Source of the DNA: Melieria omissa
Taxonomy: Eukaryota > Arthropoda > Insecta > Diptera > Ulidiidae
Length of the DNA stretch: 64,000 nucleotides
Assembly (NCBI GenBank): GCA_963971225.1
Contig: OZ020269.1
Coordinates: forward strand, 10,298,201-10,362,200
Direction of reading: 5' to 3'
The position numbers and the translations under genes were made by a program. Positions 13,001 to 28,000 of this stretch are shown here, in pieces (position 1 is the first letter of the stretch; each line of letters starts with the position of its first letter). The notes beneath the pieces are model-generated. The model saw nothing but the letters and a program-made list of their open reading frames with translations, was not told where the DNA came from and searched no databases.

Positions 13001-16000
13001 ATTTTCCGCCGGCGCGCAAATGGGCGCAAATTATACAAAAGCATTTATGATGATGTGCTGTTTTTTCGGTTCGGATCGGTTCTGCTGAGCATTTTTATCA
13101 GCCTGTCATATGCGCTTGGCATGGCATGAAATGCGTGTCTGCGCTTTTAGCGTTTCAATGATGCCTGTTAACAGCAACAACAATAATGATAACAAAAAAC
13201 ATTAACTAGTCAAGCAAAGCCATAATGACCACACGAGCGTTGCTAAGGGCAGCCAGTTAGCAGAGAAAAAAATTGCAAAAAATAAATAAATAAAAACATT
13301 AAATATATAAAAAACCAATTTTAATTGCGCTTTCGGGTAATTGGCGCTGATTGGTGGCATTTCAATGGACATTAAGCCACACAGCGTTGGGCGCACATGC
13401 CATGCGCTTCGTTGGCTGCAGTTGATTGATAACAAATTCACTATGTGGCAACAGCAGCGAAAACTGCATGTGCGAGGGCCATTGTTGTTGTTGTTGTTGT
13501 GCTCAAGCATTTCCCAATTACTACACAGCGCATTAAACGCGGCATATGCCAGCGGCCATTTATCATTTTCGGCTTGGCGCTTTAATCAAGCAAAGGCAGT
13601 TTTTGCTCTTTGAATGGTTTCTGTTTTTTTTTTTTTTCGTTTTGATTTTTTACATTTAACATATACATTCCTGAACTAAACTCATAAATGGCATATTTCA
13701 TGGGTATGCGTGCGCGATTTACCATGTTTTGCATTTTATCACTTTTGTATTATGATGATTACAAAAATAATAATATGAATAAAGTTAATAATAACTTCAC
13801 TTGCGGCGGCGCGAGTCAATAACTGCAATTGTGCGGCACAAACCTTTATTAGTTGTTGTTGCAAAATAATGCGGGCATCGCATTTGGGTGCTGCACTGGC
13901 CATAAAAAATGCCAATAACTGCGCACGCCCAGCGCAACAGGTGCTCGGAGCTCGGCAAGTGGCTTGTTGTGGCCTTTGAGTCAGTGGCGCACACAGAATT
14001 TCATTTTAGGAGGGGTTTTCCATACAACTTTTGAGCACAATACCCTTTGAAATCATAGTTTTACCATCCACAATTTTTATAACAAACAGTTATTTTTGGG
14101 GAGGGGCGGGGTTGGCGCTCAAATCCCTCTTGCGTGCGCCACTGCTTAGAACACGTGCACATATACGACACAACAACACCCAAATGTCCATAAGTTTTTG
14201 CAGAAAAAGTCATCCAAGCCAAACTAAAGACTCAAGCAATGAACTTGTTCTTACATAATGCCAAACTCATAATGTGGCGCCGGTTTTTATGCTTATGGAA
14301 GTTTATTTCCTTTTTGCTACTATTGTTGTTGTTGTTGTTGTCGCTGCTAAAATGCTGTTAGTGGTAATTTGATTGAATGCTCATAAATCAGCTTGATTTG
14401 TTTTTATTAGCCAAATAGAACAAACATAAAATCGCACGTTTTATGAGACGCACACGTGCCATTGACAAAAAAAAAACAATGCACAAATATGAGCTGAAAA
14501 CTGTTAGTGCCACTGTGCCCCGCCTCCAGGCGCCTGAACGCTGACAAAACTGTGCCAAGTGGCATTTTATGCTTTATGGCTTTACGACTGTTTATGGGCT
14601 AATAAACCCACGTGCCCTGCCAGCCGGCAAATGTATACAAACAGCTGCAGTAGCAACAGCGACAACACAATGAACAAATACACAGTACTGACAACAAGTG
14701 CCGCTAACTGACAGCCAAAACAACACCAGCAACAGCAATAGTCAAAAGCTGGTTGACAAATGGTCAGCCTAATAGTTGTGGCTGTTTGGCTTTTTTCCAT
14801 CCAAATGCTTTTGTTGACCGAGAAAATCGCGTTTAAATGTTTTTTTCCTCGCATTTGTCACGCTTTATGGCCACTTTCAATTTCAATCGAGTGGCTTATG
14901 AGTTTTGTGAGGTGTGTGTGTGTGTGTGTGTGTGTGTAGACACTTGTTGCTGTTGTTGTTTTGATATTTTTTGGTTGTTGTTTTCATTGTTGGAAGTGTG
15001 CTTAATTCAAATGGGAGGCGTTTACGGTGAGTTTTGTTTTTTGTTTTTGTTTCTTTTTTCGAGCATATAAAGTAGCGGCAATAATTATTTAATCAATTTT
15101 GCTGTTCGACAAGCAATTACATGGCTGTAATGCGATTTGTTTGCCTCAAGACGGTGTAAAATATGTGCGCGGGGGAGTGAATGCAACGCAAGCTAAATTG
15201 AGTTGTTGGAATTTTCATTAAATATGACACATGCTATGAACGTTTTTATTGCTACTGTGCTGAATTGTTTAATTGCCAATTTGAATTTAACACACGTGAA
15301 TTACTTAAGCAATATTGATTATATAGTTTGGGAGTAAAATGAGTAATGAATGAGATCGAAAAGGGGAGAAAAAGTTGACTATACAGTTTGAATGTTAGTT
15401 GAGTGATGAAATAGATCAAGAAGGGAAGGCAAAAGTTGACTACAAACAAAGATTTTAGTAGTAAAATGAGTAATGAATGAGATCGAAAAGAGGGGAAAAA
15501 GTTGACTATACAGTTTGAAAGTTAGTTGAGTGACGAAAAAGAGATCAAAAGTTTGCTACAAACAAAGATTTTAGTTGATATATGGTATATGGTTTTAACC
15601 GATCCTGTGGGAGCTAATCCCTTTGTGATTATATTCAGCTATTCAAAAATTGATTTATTAGTAAAGCAAAATAACTAAAAAATTGCAAATTGATTACAAG
15701 AAAAGAGCTAAAGAAATGTTTTTTCGACTGTTTGTTTTCTTGCTTTTGCATTTCAAATAAAATTGAAGAAGCGTGTTGGAAAAACAGTTTTCAGTTTTTC
15801 ATATCGTACAAATTCTGATAAAAGAATTGTGTAACTGAAGAAATCTTATGTTGTATAGAAGTTTTTGGCATTTGATTGCATTTTCTGCAGACATTCGAAG
15901 AGAAATTTTCCATTTTATTGAGATTATACTCGAGTGAACAGTGATCAGGGTTCCAGTTTGGATACGTAGGGATTAGGCATCGCAATTCCGGGATCCCGGG

Positions 16001-19000
16001 ATCCCGGGATCCCGGACTTTTTCCAGTCCCGAAAATCCCGGGATTCAAATTCTTTTATCCCGGGATTTTCGGGATTGCAAAAGATGCTTCAAAGTTCAAA
16101 TGAAATAAATTTTAAGGCACAAAAACCCAATTCCTTATTTGAGGGAGAAGGGAGGGGATAGAGTGCGTCTTTTGCAAAAGGCTTATGATTATTTACTAAG
16201 CATTCAACCAACAAGTGTTGAATCTGAAGGATGTTTCTCTTCAGCAGGGTTCATTTGAAATAAATTTCGCTCTAGATAAGAGAACAAAACACTTAATGCC
16301 TTTGCATTTTTAAGATCTCAGTTTTTAGTTAATCAAAACGCTTAACTTTTTTATCGAAATAATCGAAGTAAAACTAAAAGCACAAACAAATTAACTATTT
16401 TATTTTTTTTTATCAAATATGCATATATATGCACTTTATGATACATCGGTTGCAAAGTAATAAGTTATGTTTAAGTGTCATTTTTGGATAAAACAAAATG
16501 CTATGAAACTGAAGTTAAATGTCAAATGAAAAACTTTTAAGTTAACTCTTCAATTCCCAACCTGTAGGTGACAGATGCTTAATATTTGTTTTCCTACCAC
16601 ATAGGTTTTTATTTTAAAATTCTAACACTTGTATAGCAAAGTCAATTAGTAGTACTTGTTTATTTAATTTTCCTACCAACACTAGCGATACGTCATTTGT
16701 AAAATTTATTCATTTGTTTCACGCGTAATTAAAGCAGTGCGAGTTTGTGTGGTTTCTTTCAATATAAAAATGAGGGTAGTTTAAACATTTTTTATGTATT
16801 TTTTTGTCTTATCCAAACGTATCTAAGCTCCTTTATTTAAAAAGAAAATTTTCTTTTTCACTATTTTGGACATGGGAATTGAAGGGTTAAACAAAATGTG
16901 ATTAAATTCAAGATAACAAATCTTGAAACTACCCAAATGTGATTAAAATGTGTCCATTTTTATGATAAATATATTATAAACAAGTATTTATGCAATTCGG
17001 GAAAATTGTTTTATTAAAAAATTTGTTATATGAATCCCGGGATTAAATCCCGGGATCCCGGGATTTGACTTTTCAATCCCGAAAATCCCGGGATCGCAAA
17101 ATGGCAAAAAATTGCGATCCCTAGTAGGGATACATGAGGAGTATTCTGGACACTGCCCTGTCTGGGTTAAGAGCCGTTTTGTCTGTTGTAGTCTCGAGTC
17201 ATGGATGGAAAATGTCAGACAGCACTAGTAACGACGAACATGATTCGTCTGGGGATAATAGTTCTGGGGAAATATGGACAGACATTTGAATTATCATATA
17301 AAATCTAAAAGGTGATTCAGTTTTCATCGAGTTTGTTTTGAAAAATACTGTTTGGAGTTGCATCGAGTTTGTTTTGAAAAAAACTATTTGGAGTACATAA
17401 CGTCTTTTCGAGAATAAAAGTTAAAGTTTTTTATTTGCATTTAATTTTTCATCAAAAATTTCTATCGATTAAACTTCTTCATACTGTGAAGTACATAAAG
17501 TCTTTTCGAGAATACAAGTTTTCTCTTTTCTTTTCTCTTTTTTTTATTTGCATTTAATTTTCCATCAGAAATTGGTTCAATCAAATTTCTTCATACTGTT
17601 TACTTGTGTATGAGAAACTCTAAATTCGCTTCAAATGTCGCTCAACTTGCAACTTCAAAACTATTTCAAACGCCATGGACAAATGTCTTCAGCACATTGA
17701 AAATATTTTTTCCCATTGCAAAACCGCACAGTGTCCTCGGCATTGATACGAAAACCGCATATAACCGGATTACATAAATTATACTGTCAGCTAGCACTTA
17801 GAATGAGCCACCAAATGGCGCTAAAACTTCTCATGTGACAAGAACTTCCGGTCAATTTGAGTGGTTAGCACAAAAATTCACACGTTCAACATGCATAAAA
17901 CAGGTAAAGGCAGATTTTCCCATATTTCATTGTGCCTTTTGCAAGCTAGTTCACAGCACACACAATTAAAAATGAATCAACGCGTGCAGCATTTTAATTT
18001 GAGGCATTAAATTGACAGAAAATCCAATATAAACAAACAGCGTCAGACACTAAAACGCAAACATTTGACGAGCGCAACAGCTGAAAATAAGAAACAAATG
18101 AAGAAAATTGAAGAAATGAATAAAGCAAAACCGACATGCGACGACGTCAGAGCTCAAGGTCTAGGTCGTTGTTTCACGGCGCCTCGTTGGCTGCCTTCCC
18201 CCTCCGCATAAACCTGTACACCTGGGGAAATAATAAAACAAATGCAATAACAAACAAACATGCAAACTATTCAACCACAAGCAAACGCAAACGTCAGCTG
18301 GAGCTGGAGCGCATTTGTCAAGCGCATCGGTATTATGACAGCGATTAGTGCTGCTGGCAGTGCAAACCGATTAAGTACGAAACAAAATATTATTCACAAA
18401 AAAAAACAAACAGACCACAAACATATGCAAAGAAAAATGCTGCACGCACACAAACACACGCACAGAGCGACACTCTGCATATCTGCGACACCATCTCTGA
18501 CTTTGGTCGCACATACTAGTCGAACGCATTCGGTCGGCGCAGCGATCGCCAACACGCTGTTCGAATGCTAATCGCACGCACGGCTGTCGTTATAGTTTAA
18601 ATATATTATTGATGGGATTTTAATGGAAATTAGCATTGAGTTTTATGTATTTTTGGCCATTTGTGTTCGCATTGTTTGTTATTGTTGTTATTATTGTTGG
18701 TGCTGTATGCACGCTTGTACAACATACCTACATATGCAGGCATGTGTGTGCGTGTGCGTATTTATTAATTTTCGCTTAGCATTGATGGCAATTAATGATG
18801 GCCGCATGCAATAAATACAAAATTTACGTTTCTATTTTTGCTAAATCCTCATTTGATAGAATGTGTTGATAAAATTTGCTTTATTGTGTGCTAAGCGCGA
18901 TTAAGCGCGACAGCGTGGGAGTGGTAGTAGCGAACGCTGGCTTCGACCAAACAAAAGACTTGAGAAACGAACTAAACGCTCGACTCTTTTGACCATTCAT

Positions 19001-22000
19001 TATGGTTTTTAATCTCTTAATCTCTGCACCGATTCGCTACCATTGAAGCGTGCATATTCACATTGAATTTGTTCGATACGATTGTGCGGGCCGGCTGACT
19101 GCTTGCAGCGACGCCTTCGCGCGCATTGACCTCAATGCAAATGCACACTGGCGCATGCTAATGAAGTGCTACAAATTTGATATATTTATTTGGTAGCATT
19201 TATTGCATGCATTTGTTGTTGTTGTTCTCTTTAGTAGAAGGCAAAAATCATAACGTCAAATTGAAAAGTCAATGATTTTTGACGTAAAAAAAAATGCTGT
19301 GCCATAAAATGCAGCTAAAGCGCGTCAAGTGACAAAAGTTGTTGACTTGTTGACAGCGTTTTGCGTTTGGCTGTAAAAACCTTTTACAAGTGGGCATATG
19401 CATTTTTTTATTTATGCGTCGTAGATGTGGCCATACAGAAAAACCGTAAAGAAGCTGAAGAATGCCAGCACAAGTGTGAATTGGTGCAGCATTGCGTGGC
19501 ATTTTCGATTCAAATTAAAAAAAATAAACTAAAATGAATAACGGCCAAAATTTACTAAATTAATTATTTGATTAAAAGAGCATCAAATGCATTTCGACCA
19601 TATCGGATACAAGCATTTTTTGCTCGCACTTAATTTGAATTTTTCCATTAAATAAGCGCAGAGCATTTAAAGGTTACGCGGCGCTTTGGGCCATGGCTAC
19701 GCAGCGGGCCATTGATTTAAAATGCGCAGCCAGGCGACAATAAAACAAATTGTAGTAGTTGCTTGTTGGTTTGGCAAAGATAACAAATTGCTGGCCAATT
19801 GATTCTGAAGCGATTTTTGCAATGCATACATTTGCATTCGAAGACGACTTGCATTCATTTTAGCAAAACCAATAAAGACAATTTTATTTATGACTTCAAA
19901 GACATCTTTGGCAATTTATTGTTGTTGTTATTAGAGGTAGTTGTTGTTGTTGTCGAGCACATTGTGGTTCATTTGTGTTGGAAAATTTAAACAAATTTGC
20001 GGCTATATTGCTTCAGCGTGTAGTTGCATTACGAAAATCACCCATCAGCGACAGTAGTGAGTTGGTTTTTGCTGTCGCGGCGTTGTCATCTGGCCGCTGG
20101 TTGCTTGTTGTGCTCGTTGCAATTTTTATTTATTACCAACACTTGAATTAATTCTTGAATTAATTCCGCGCATCGTTGGCATTGCAGGTTGTTGCCGCTG
20201 AAGGCGTTCTATCAGTTTGTGTTGGTGGCATTTGTGTGTGTTGTTGTCTGCTGCTTTGGCAATTTTATTACACTTGATTAATTGTTTGACTGCACAGTTT
20301 GGACATTGAATGTAATTGATATGTGGCAGATTTTAGTAAAATGTGCAGTCGGCTCTAAGCTGCAATGTGCTCACATAAATTATGTAATAAATTGAGATAA
20401 AAAGACAGTCACATTGCTTTAAGGAGTGAAATATGCTGAGCTAAAGTTGCATTTGAGAAGCTACAAGTCACATAAAAGATGTGTTTCGTGATGTTGAAAT
20501 GTGCTTTGAAAAGTAATTTGATTTATTGATTAAAAAATTTTAATAAATTGTATGGGTTTTCAATTTTTCTTTAAAATTTTGTATTTTATGTTTTTATTTT
20601 ATATAATTGTTTCCTTTTCAAATATTTGTTAAGTTTTATTTGCATATAATTAAAAATTGTTAATTCAAATGTTGGGGAATTTTAGGGTTTGCCTTGGAAA
20701 TTGTTTATTTTAGTTATTTTTTTTAGTTATTGAAAAGTGAAAGTTGAAATAAAAAATTAATGTTAAATTTTTTGAATTTTTTTTTAATAATTAAAAAATA
20801 TTAAAAATTTTCTAAAAAAATTAAAAAAAATATTTAATTTTTTAAAAACATAAACATTTGTGAAATTTGTTTTTTAATTTAAATAAACCAAAAATAAAAA
20901 AAATAAAATCATCATCAGCTATTTTTGCGAGTCTTTGTTTGATATTGAAAGTTGAAATACAAAAAATTAATATGTTAAATATTTTTAAAATTTTTTATTT
21001 GAATATTTAAAATAAATTAAAAATGAATTACAAAAAATTAAAAAAATTAATTTTTTTTTTAAATTTTTTGATTAATCAAAATTAAATAAAAACAAATCAT
21101 CATGAGTGAGTCGTTGTTTAGTTTTGAAAATGGAAATAAAAAACTATTATGTTACATTTTTTTTTAAATAATTTTAATTGAACATTTCAATAAATTAAAG
21201 TTATCAAACAAAAATAAAAAAAAAATGAGTTTTAAAAAATAAAATCATTATCAGCTATTTTTGTGAGTCCTTGTTTAGTATTGAAAATAGAAATTAAAAA
21301 AAAATTTATATGTAAAACTTTTTAACAATTTTTCTAATTGAACATTAAATTGAAAATTAAATTAAAAATGACCAAAAAAAAATTAAAAAAAATTAATTTT
21401 TGAATTGAATTGAATTTAATTGAACATTAAATTGAAAATTAAATTAAAAAAAACAAAAAAAAAATTTTTTTTTTAAATAAAAAAAATAAAAATTAAATCA
21501 TCACCATAACTTGAGCAATGTTATTGTCAGTGGTTGCTGTTATTAGACGATCTGATCGTTTAATGTCGCCCAATTTGGTATGGCCACGTTTAAATTTAGC
21601 TGCTCAAAATTTCACAGTGGTAAAAAGAATGGTAGAGAGTTCTTGTATACAGTGAACCGTGCGTCTTTTATATGCGATGTTCGGTGTTTTTGAAAACAAA
21701 TAAATATTTTGAAATATTTTTTAACTGATCAAACTGACTCAAACCATTGTCAAACAATAACTGCGTAAAATGAATAAAATTTCCTAGTTTTCCTTAGTTT
21801 TTAAAGTTTTCTTTAGAGAAACATTTCTTCTGAAACTAAACTAAACTACTTTCAGTAAAAGAAACTTCAGTAATAAACCACTTTCTATAATATTAAAGCA
21901 ACAAAATATTGTTCACCCGGGTTCTGGTGCTTCTAGTTTGGCATCTAAATAGTAAACGAGTTCATTATGCACCCCAAAGAATGCGAATTCCTATAAAATT

Positions 22001-25000
22001 AGCACCAACCATGTAGCAACAATGACTCTTGTCATTTGCTCAAATGACAGCAGGGATGACTGTGCAATTTATGTCAACAAGAAACACATTTACAAACCGT
22101 GCAACACATTAAAAGGGCCAACCACTGATGTTTCTTTGGGGCAAATTATGCTCAAAACAGAAGCAAAAAGCACACAGCATCACAGAAACACGTTGCTCCA
22201 AACATTGCTTTGCGCATACCAAACACACACATGCACATCGAGTATGCTATTATATACACACAAGCCTACATACGTGTTGTGCATATCGCATCGTACAGCT
22301 TCATTAAGCAGCTGCCTGTCATTTAGCAATGCCATTAAAAAATAACCCCCTATTAACAAATTACCTGAAAATGCCTACAACGCAAACGCAATGCTTGCTA
22401 AACAGATAAAAAATTTCACAAAAAAATTCAACAAAAAATTGGCAAAAAAATAATATAAGAAAATAAACGTTTATACGCTTTGACACATGCATCGAAAAAA
22501 ATATATTAAAAGTCTTACTGCAGCCATTGCAGCGACGGCGTTATCTGCGCCAGAATGATGGATCATCATGTGAAGCGCGCAAAAAATGGCGGCGCGACAG
22601 CCAGACAGCGTCGTGCAGCATCAAGCAAATAAAGGCGCAGTGTGCTAGTAGTGCCGCGAATCGGTAGCCAAGTAGACAATGACAGCGGGCAACAACAAAA
22701 AAAAAACAACATAATATAATTAAAAAAAATATTCAAAAAAAAAACAATGTGAAAAAGTTATTATGCGTATACTTGAAAGTGTTAAACAGCGTGCAGCTAC
22801 CGCGAAAGGGAAGGCGAGCTGTCATGAAGCGTGTCATTGATAGTGAAGCAAAGCATAATAATGTGTTTTGTCGTTTACGCTGATATTATTACACACGCAC
22901 ACACACACGCATGCGTCTGTAATGCATCCATCCGCATATTTGGTGGCTCAGTTTTTGACATTAATGCTGCCGCCGGCCGCTGATATGCGGTGCGTATGAG
23001 TGATTTTTCGCTTCAAGTCATTTTACGCGCTAATGTGAAGTTTATTTCCATTTGTTGTTGCTGTTGTCTTGAATTGACTTAATTTGCGTAGAGGGTCATG
23101 GCGGCGGCGGCGGTGCTGGTGCTGATGGTGGTGTTGGTAATAGGTCAGCTGGTGGAAGTGCTAGTCGTGCGGCTGGCAGTTTTAATGATTAATTTGCCAC
23201 ATTAAGGCAAATTCGCCGCGGTGGCAGCTCAAGTGGCACCAGCAGCACGGCCACTGTTTGTTTGTTTGTTTATATAATAAAATTCTTCTTCTTATTTTGA
23301 ATTTTTCAATGTCTGTCTGGCCGATAGTAAATTAATCTGTTTAAGAGTTTTTGTGTTTTGTGCGCTGTGAAAGTCGAGTCGAGTTGAGTGGAGTCGAGCA
23401 AAGCACAACAACACAAGGCTGCGCCGTTTTGTACTCACTGTGCATGGTTCCATAGCTGCTGCTTGAAATTGCAGCGACCGCTTGGCCACTTGAAGCTCCG
23501 CCTTGTGCTTTGCTGCACAAGAACTTTTGCAGTATTATTGCTGTGTGTGCGTGTGAATGCCACTGCAGTTCTGTCTATTCTCGAGTGTTTGCTTTGCTGC
23601 CGTCTTAAATATAAATACCAAAATTTATAATTTAGTCACTTAAAATTTAGCTCTAGCGTGAGAATTGGACGCTTTTGCGTTTTGCATTGGAGTGGAGTTT
23701 TGTTAGTACAGATTTTTTCGTTGTTGACCGTAAAATACTTGAAAATTTTGCGATACGCAATTGAGTGAACAATTTTTACTGTTTGTTGTTGTTTTTGAAA
23801 AATTTATAATTCTATTTACGTATGCATTGCATGCTGTGTGGCGCACACATTTCAAATGAAGCAGAAACATGCTGACAAAAGAACGAAAGACTCAAGCCAC
23901 GAACCTTGTTTCGTGTACTGTTTGCGGAAGTTATTAAAAGGTGACAAATGTGCCACTGCTGTTGGAATAAAAAGTTTATATATATAGACATACAAATATT
24001 CATTGTGCATACATAGTTATAGCAAATTTGTGGTTCTTGGTTCTGACTCAATGCAGCATAAGTAATATTTTTGTTTGCAAAATTCTTTATTGGTGACGTT
24101 AGTTTGTATTGCAAGTCCAAGATTTTCAAATATTCTTCAATTTAGTTCAGAAGCACACACATAGAGTTTTGCAGATTTTTTAAATGACAGAAGCGACAAA
24201 ATAGAAGAGAAAAGTTAAAAAACCCTCTTCTACTTTAGTGTAATTTATGCTTAACAAAACCTTACAATTAGATTTTAACTCGTCACCTCATTGTCTTTTT
24301 CTTCTAACAAATGTTTGTACGATATTCAACACAATTTCGGTGTCATTAGCAGTCGATGCTCAATTCGAAAACTGGTCGTGGCTGCCACAAGCAAAATTCT
24401 CAACTAGAAACTGCCATTACAATATTTATAAATGATTAATTAAAAAATTTTGTACACGTCAATTGGCGTCATCGCTGTCGGCCATGCATTCAAATTTAAT
24501 CAACCAGAAACCATAATAACAAATAAACTCGTCTCTAGTCTGTTGTAAGCAAACATTAACAGCACAGTTAGAAACAATTTTAACAGTTTTTTTTATAATA
24601 TTTGCTTATGTGTGTGTGTGTGTGTAATTTTGCAAGTCAATGCACAGCAATGTCCATTTATAATTAATTAGCAAAAAGCAAAGATTATGTTCGCACGATT
24701 TTACGGTTGACAATGGCCAGCGGCGAACGACAGTAGCGGTCAAAGGTTGAATTACACACACACACACACACTTTAGAACAGACACTTGCACCGTGTGTCT
24801 CTGATTAAATCAGCAGACGAACGCAACGAATTTGTGTCGACCATGTGCTTCATTCTGGCTGGTTGTAAATATTTGTTTTTGCTATCAACAACAACTTGAA
24901 AAGTGGGCCAAACAGGTTCTGTCTCATTGGTAAATCAAATCATAGTGAACCCGGCCCCTAATAGACGCGACTTCGCTTCCAACTTGCACGCTCGATTTGA

Positions 25001-28000
25001 ATGCTCTTCCTGGTGCTTCAAATTGCTTTCATTATTTGCATATTGACACCTCAAATTAGAAGAAATAAATCAGCTAAAACAACGAAATTCAATTCCATAG
25101 CTGCCGCTTAGTTAACGCCAATTGACCGATGGTTCAATGTGCGCATTGCTGCCAGTTGGTTTGGTATTCTTGTTGCTGCTGTTGTTGTAATCTGATATGG
25201 CAGTTCATGGTCCATGAGTTGTCGCAGCGTTGCGGCGTGCACGCCCATGTCGCACATAAAGTCACAGTAGTTGAGATAAATTTATGCTGATGAGGGGCGT
25301 TTAAAAGCTGTTATGATGTGTGTGTGTGTGTGTGTAGAAGTGCTTGCATGCTCATCAGCCAGTTCAAGCAGCTGATGACAAAATTATGCCGTAAAAGGTG
25401 CATTTAAAAAAGTACAACAATAAAAAACATTGTAAAATGCATTATGGCAATAAAAACAAAAACCATAAAATTATAGAAAATAATAAAAAATTTCAAAAAT
25501 ACCTCAAATGTAAAAAATGCATGTCGTTAATCTTTATCGTTGTTTATCTTTTACAGCCCAGCCGCTGCTATGCCCCAGATGTCTGCTGTCGCATACCGAC
25601 CACCACACTGACCGTCAACGGCTACTTGTTCCGTACACCCGAACAACCCTTCACCACACCCACGCGGCCAACAACGCCACGCGCCACACAGCCGCAAACT
25701 CCGCGTCCGACACCACCACGCCGCGATTACATTCCGCCCGCACCTAATACCACACCACGTCGCGAGTACATTCCTCCCGCACCCAATACCACACCACGTC
25801 GCGAGTACATTCCGCCCGCACCCAATACGACACCACGCCCCACTCAGTCATCCTACCGGCCACAGCCCACAACCCAGCCACCCTACCGGCCACAGCAAAC
25901 CACACAGCCAGCCTACCGGCCACAGCCAACCACTCAACCACCTTACCGGCCACAGCCAACCACTCAGCCAGCCTATCGGCCACAGCCCACTCAGCCAGCC
26001 TATCGACCAGAGTCAACCACCCCCCGCCGCGATTACTTGCCGCCTACTACTTCACCACGCCAAACTCAGCCACCCTTCCGGCCACAGCCCGGCAGCCCCG
26101 ATCAGAGCTACCGGCCACAGCCCAGCAGCCCCGATAAGAGCTACCGGCCACAGCCCGGCAGCCCCAATCAAAACTGCCGGCCACAGCCCGGCAGCCCCGA
26201 TCAGAACTACCGGCCACAGCCCGGCAGCCCCGATCAGAGCTACCGGCCACAGCCCGGCAGCCCCGATCAGAGCTACCGGCCACAGCCCGGCAGCCCCGAT
26301 CAGAAATACCGGCCACAGCCGGGCAGCCCCGATCAGGACTGCCTGCCACAGCCCGGCAGCCCCGATCAGAACTACCGGCCTCAGCCCGGCAGCCCCGATC
26401 AGAACTACCGGCCACAGCCCGGCAGCCCCGATCAGAACTACCGGCCACAGCCCGGCAGCCCCGATCAGAACTACCGGCCACAGCCCGGCAGCCCCGATCA
26501 GAACTACCGGCCACAGCCCGGCAGCCCCGATCAGAACTACGCCACCGAATCGTCCAACACAATATCGCGCACAGTGACGCCCCGCCCCAACGTTCGGCCG
26601 ACCTCATCGCCCAACCAGTACCAGCCGCGCCCTTCGCCTGACCAGTACCAGCCGCACCCTAAGCCCGATCAGTACCAGCCGCAGCCTAAGCCCGACCAGT
26701 ATCAGCCACACCCCAAGCCCGGCCAGAACCAGCCGCACCCTAAACCCGACCAGTATCAGCCACACCCTAAGCCCGGCCAGAACCAGCCGCACCCTAAGCC
26801 CGACCAGTACCAGCCGCACCCTAAACCCGACCAGTATCAGCCACACCCTAAGCCCGGCCAGAACCAGCAGCACCCTAAGCCCGACCAGTACCAGCCGCGT
26901 CCTACGCCCGGCCAGTACCAGCCGCCCGTGCGCCGCGGCGAGGATAACTTGTCGCCGCAGATCTTCCCCAACAACAACATCGGCCAACGTCATCTGAGCA
27001 AGTGCGCCTCGGCGCTGGAATGCACCCCGGAGAATATGTGCAACAGTATCGGTGTGATTATAGATCAGCCGATTGAGCTGACGCCCGCGGAAAAAGCGTT
27101 CCGTGTGCCATTGACCGATTGCTCGTTGGAGAACGGTGCGCCCGGCAAGTGTTGTCGCGATGCCAACTACGTGGATCCGTGGCCCATCAATTTGGCCGGC
27201 GTCTGCGCCACCAGAAATTCGGTGAGTCAAAACAAATCTGGAAATTAAATTGATTTCGTAATGTTGCTAAATTTCTGATTATCTTTCGTAGAACACCAGC
27301 CCGAAAGGCATTCAAGATTTCGATGCCAACTTTGGTGAAATTCCATGGCAGGCAATGATTCTCAAGGAGTCCACCAAAACGCTGGTGGGCGGTGGCGCAG
27401 TTATTGGCGATCAAATTCTGCTGACAGCAGCTTCTGTTGTCAAAGGGTAAGCAATCAGAAAGTTCACAATTAGAAATCGCTCTAAAGTTGATTTTACCCT
27501 TTGGCACTTTCGCCTTTCCGCAGACTGGCTGTGAACGACGTGAAGATTAAGGCCGGCGAATGGGAACTGGGTCGCGATAGCGAGCCGCTGCCATTCCAGA
27601 TTGTTGGCGCCAAATCGATTGACATACATCCCGACTACAATCCATCGACGGGCGCCAATGACATGGCCGTCATTCGTCTGGACCGGCGTCTGGAGTTTGC
27701 GCAGCACATCAAGCCGATCTGCGTCAGCAACGATGACCCGAAGCCGAACGAGAAGTGCGTGGTCACCGGCTGGGGCAAGCAGGCCTTGAATAGTGAGTGC
27801 ATTAGCTATAATAATTTTTGTAAATATATATTAAAAAAATAATGTTTTGCCTGCAGTACACGAGGAGGGTGCCGTCTTGCACGTGACGAACACAAAAGTA
27901 GTGCCGCGCAGTGAATGCGGCGCCGACGAGAGCAGCGTCTGCAGTGCCACCACCTACGATGCGTGCCAGGTCGATATCGGCAGCGCCCTGGCCTGCGGTT

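Larger units (their letters stand above)
7026..25556 (+). other. 18.5-kb intron of the CLIP homologue
   Basis: The flanking exons are both phase 0 and jointly complete a CLIP cysteine pattern. The intron contains AT-rich tandem arrays, CA/TG and CAA/GTT microsatellites, a TGTCACA repeat cluster near 10.1-10.7 kb and a bounded hAT remnant. Many short open frames occur, but none shows a recognisable domain. Confidence 0.75.

Noticed and set aside
26047..27230. Two long minus-strand open frames (186 and 208 codons) opposite the repeat exon
   Set aside because: They are antisense shadows of GC-rich in-frame tandem repeats. Their peptides (CRAVAGSSDRG-like) are simple reverse readings with no domain, start context or splice support.
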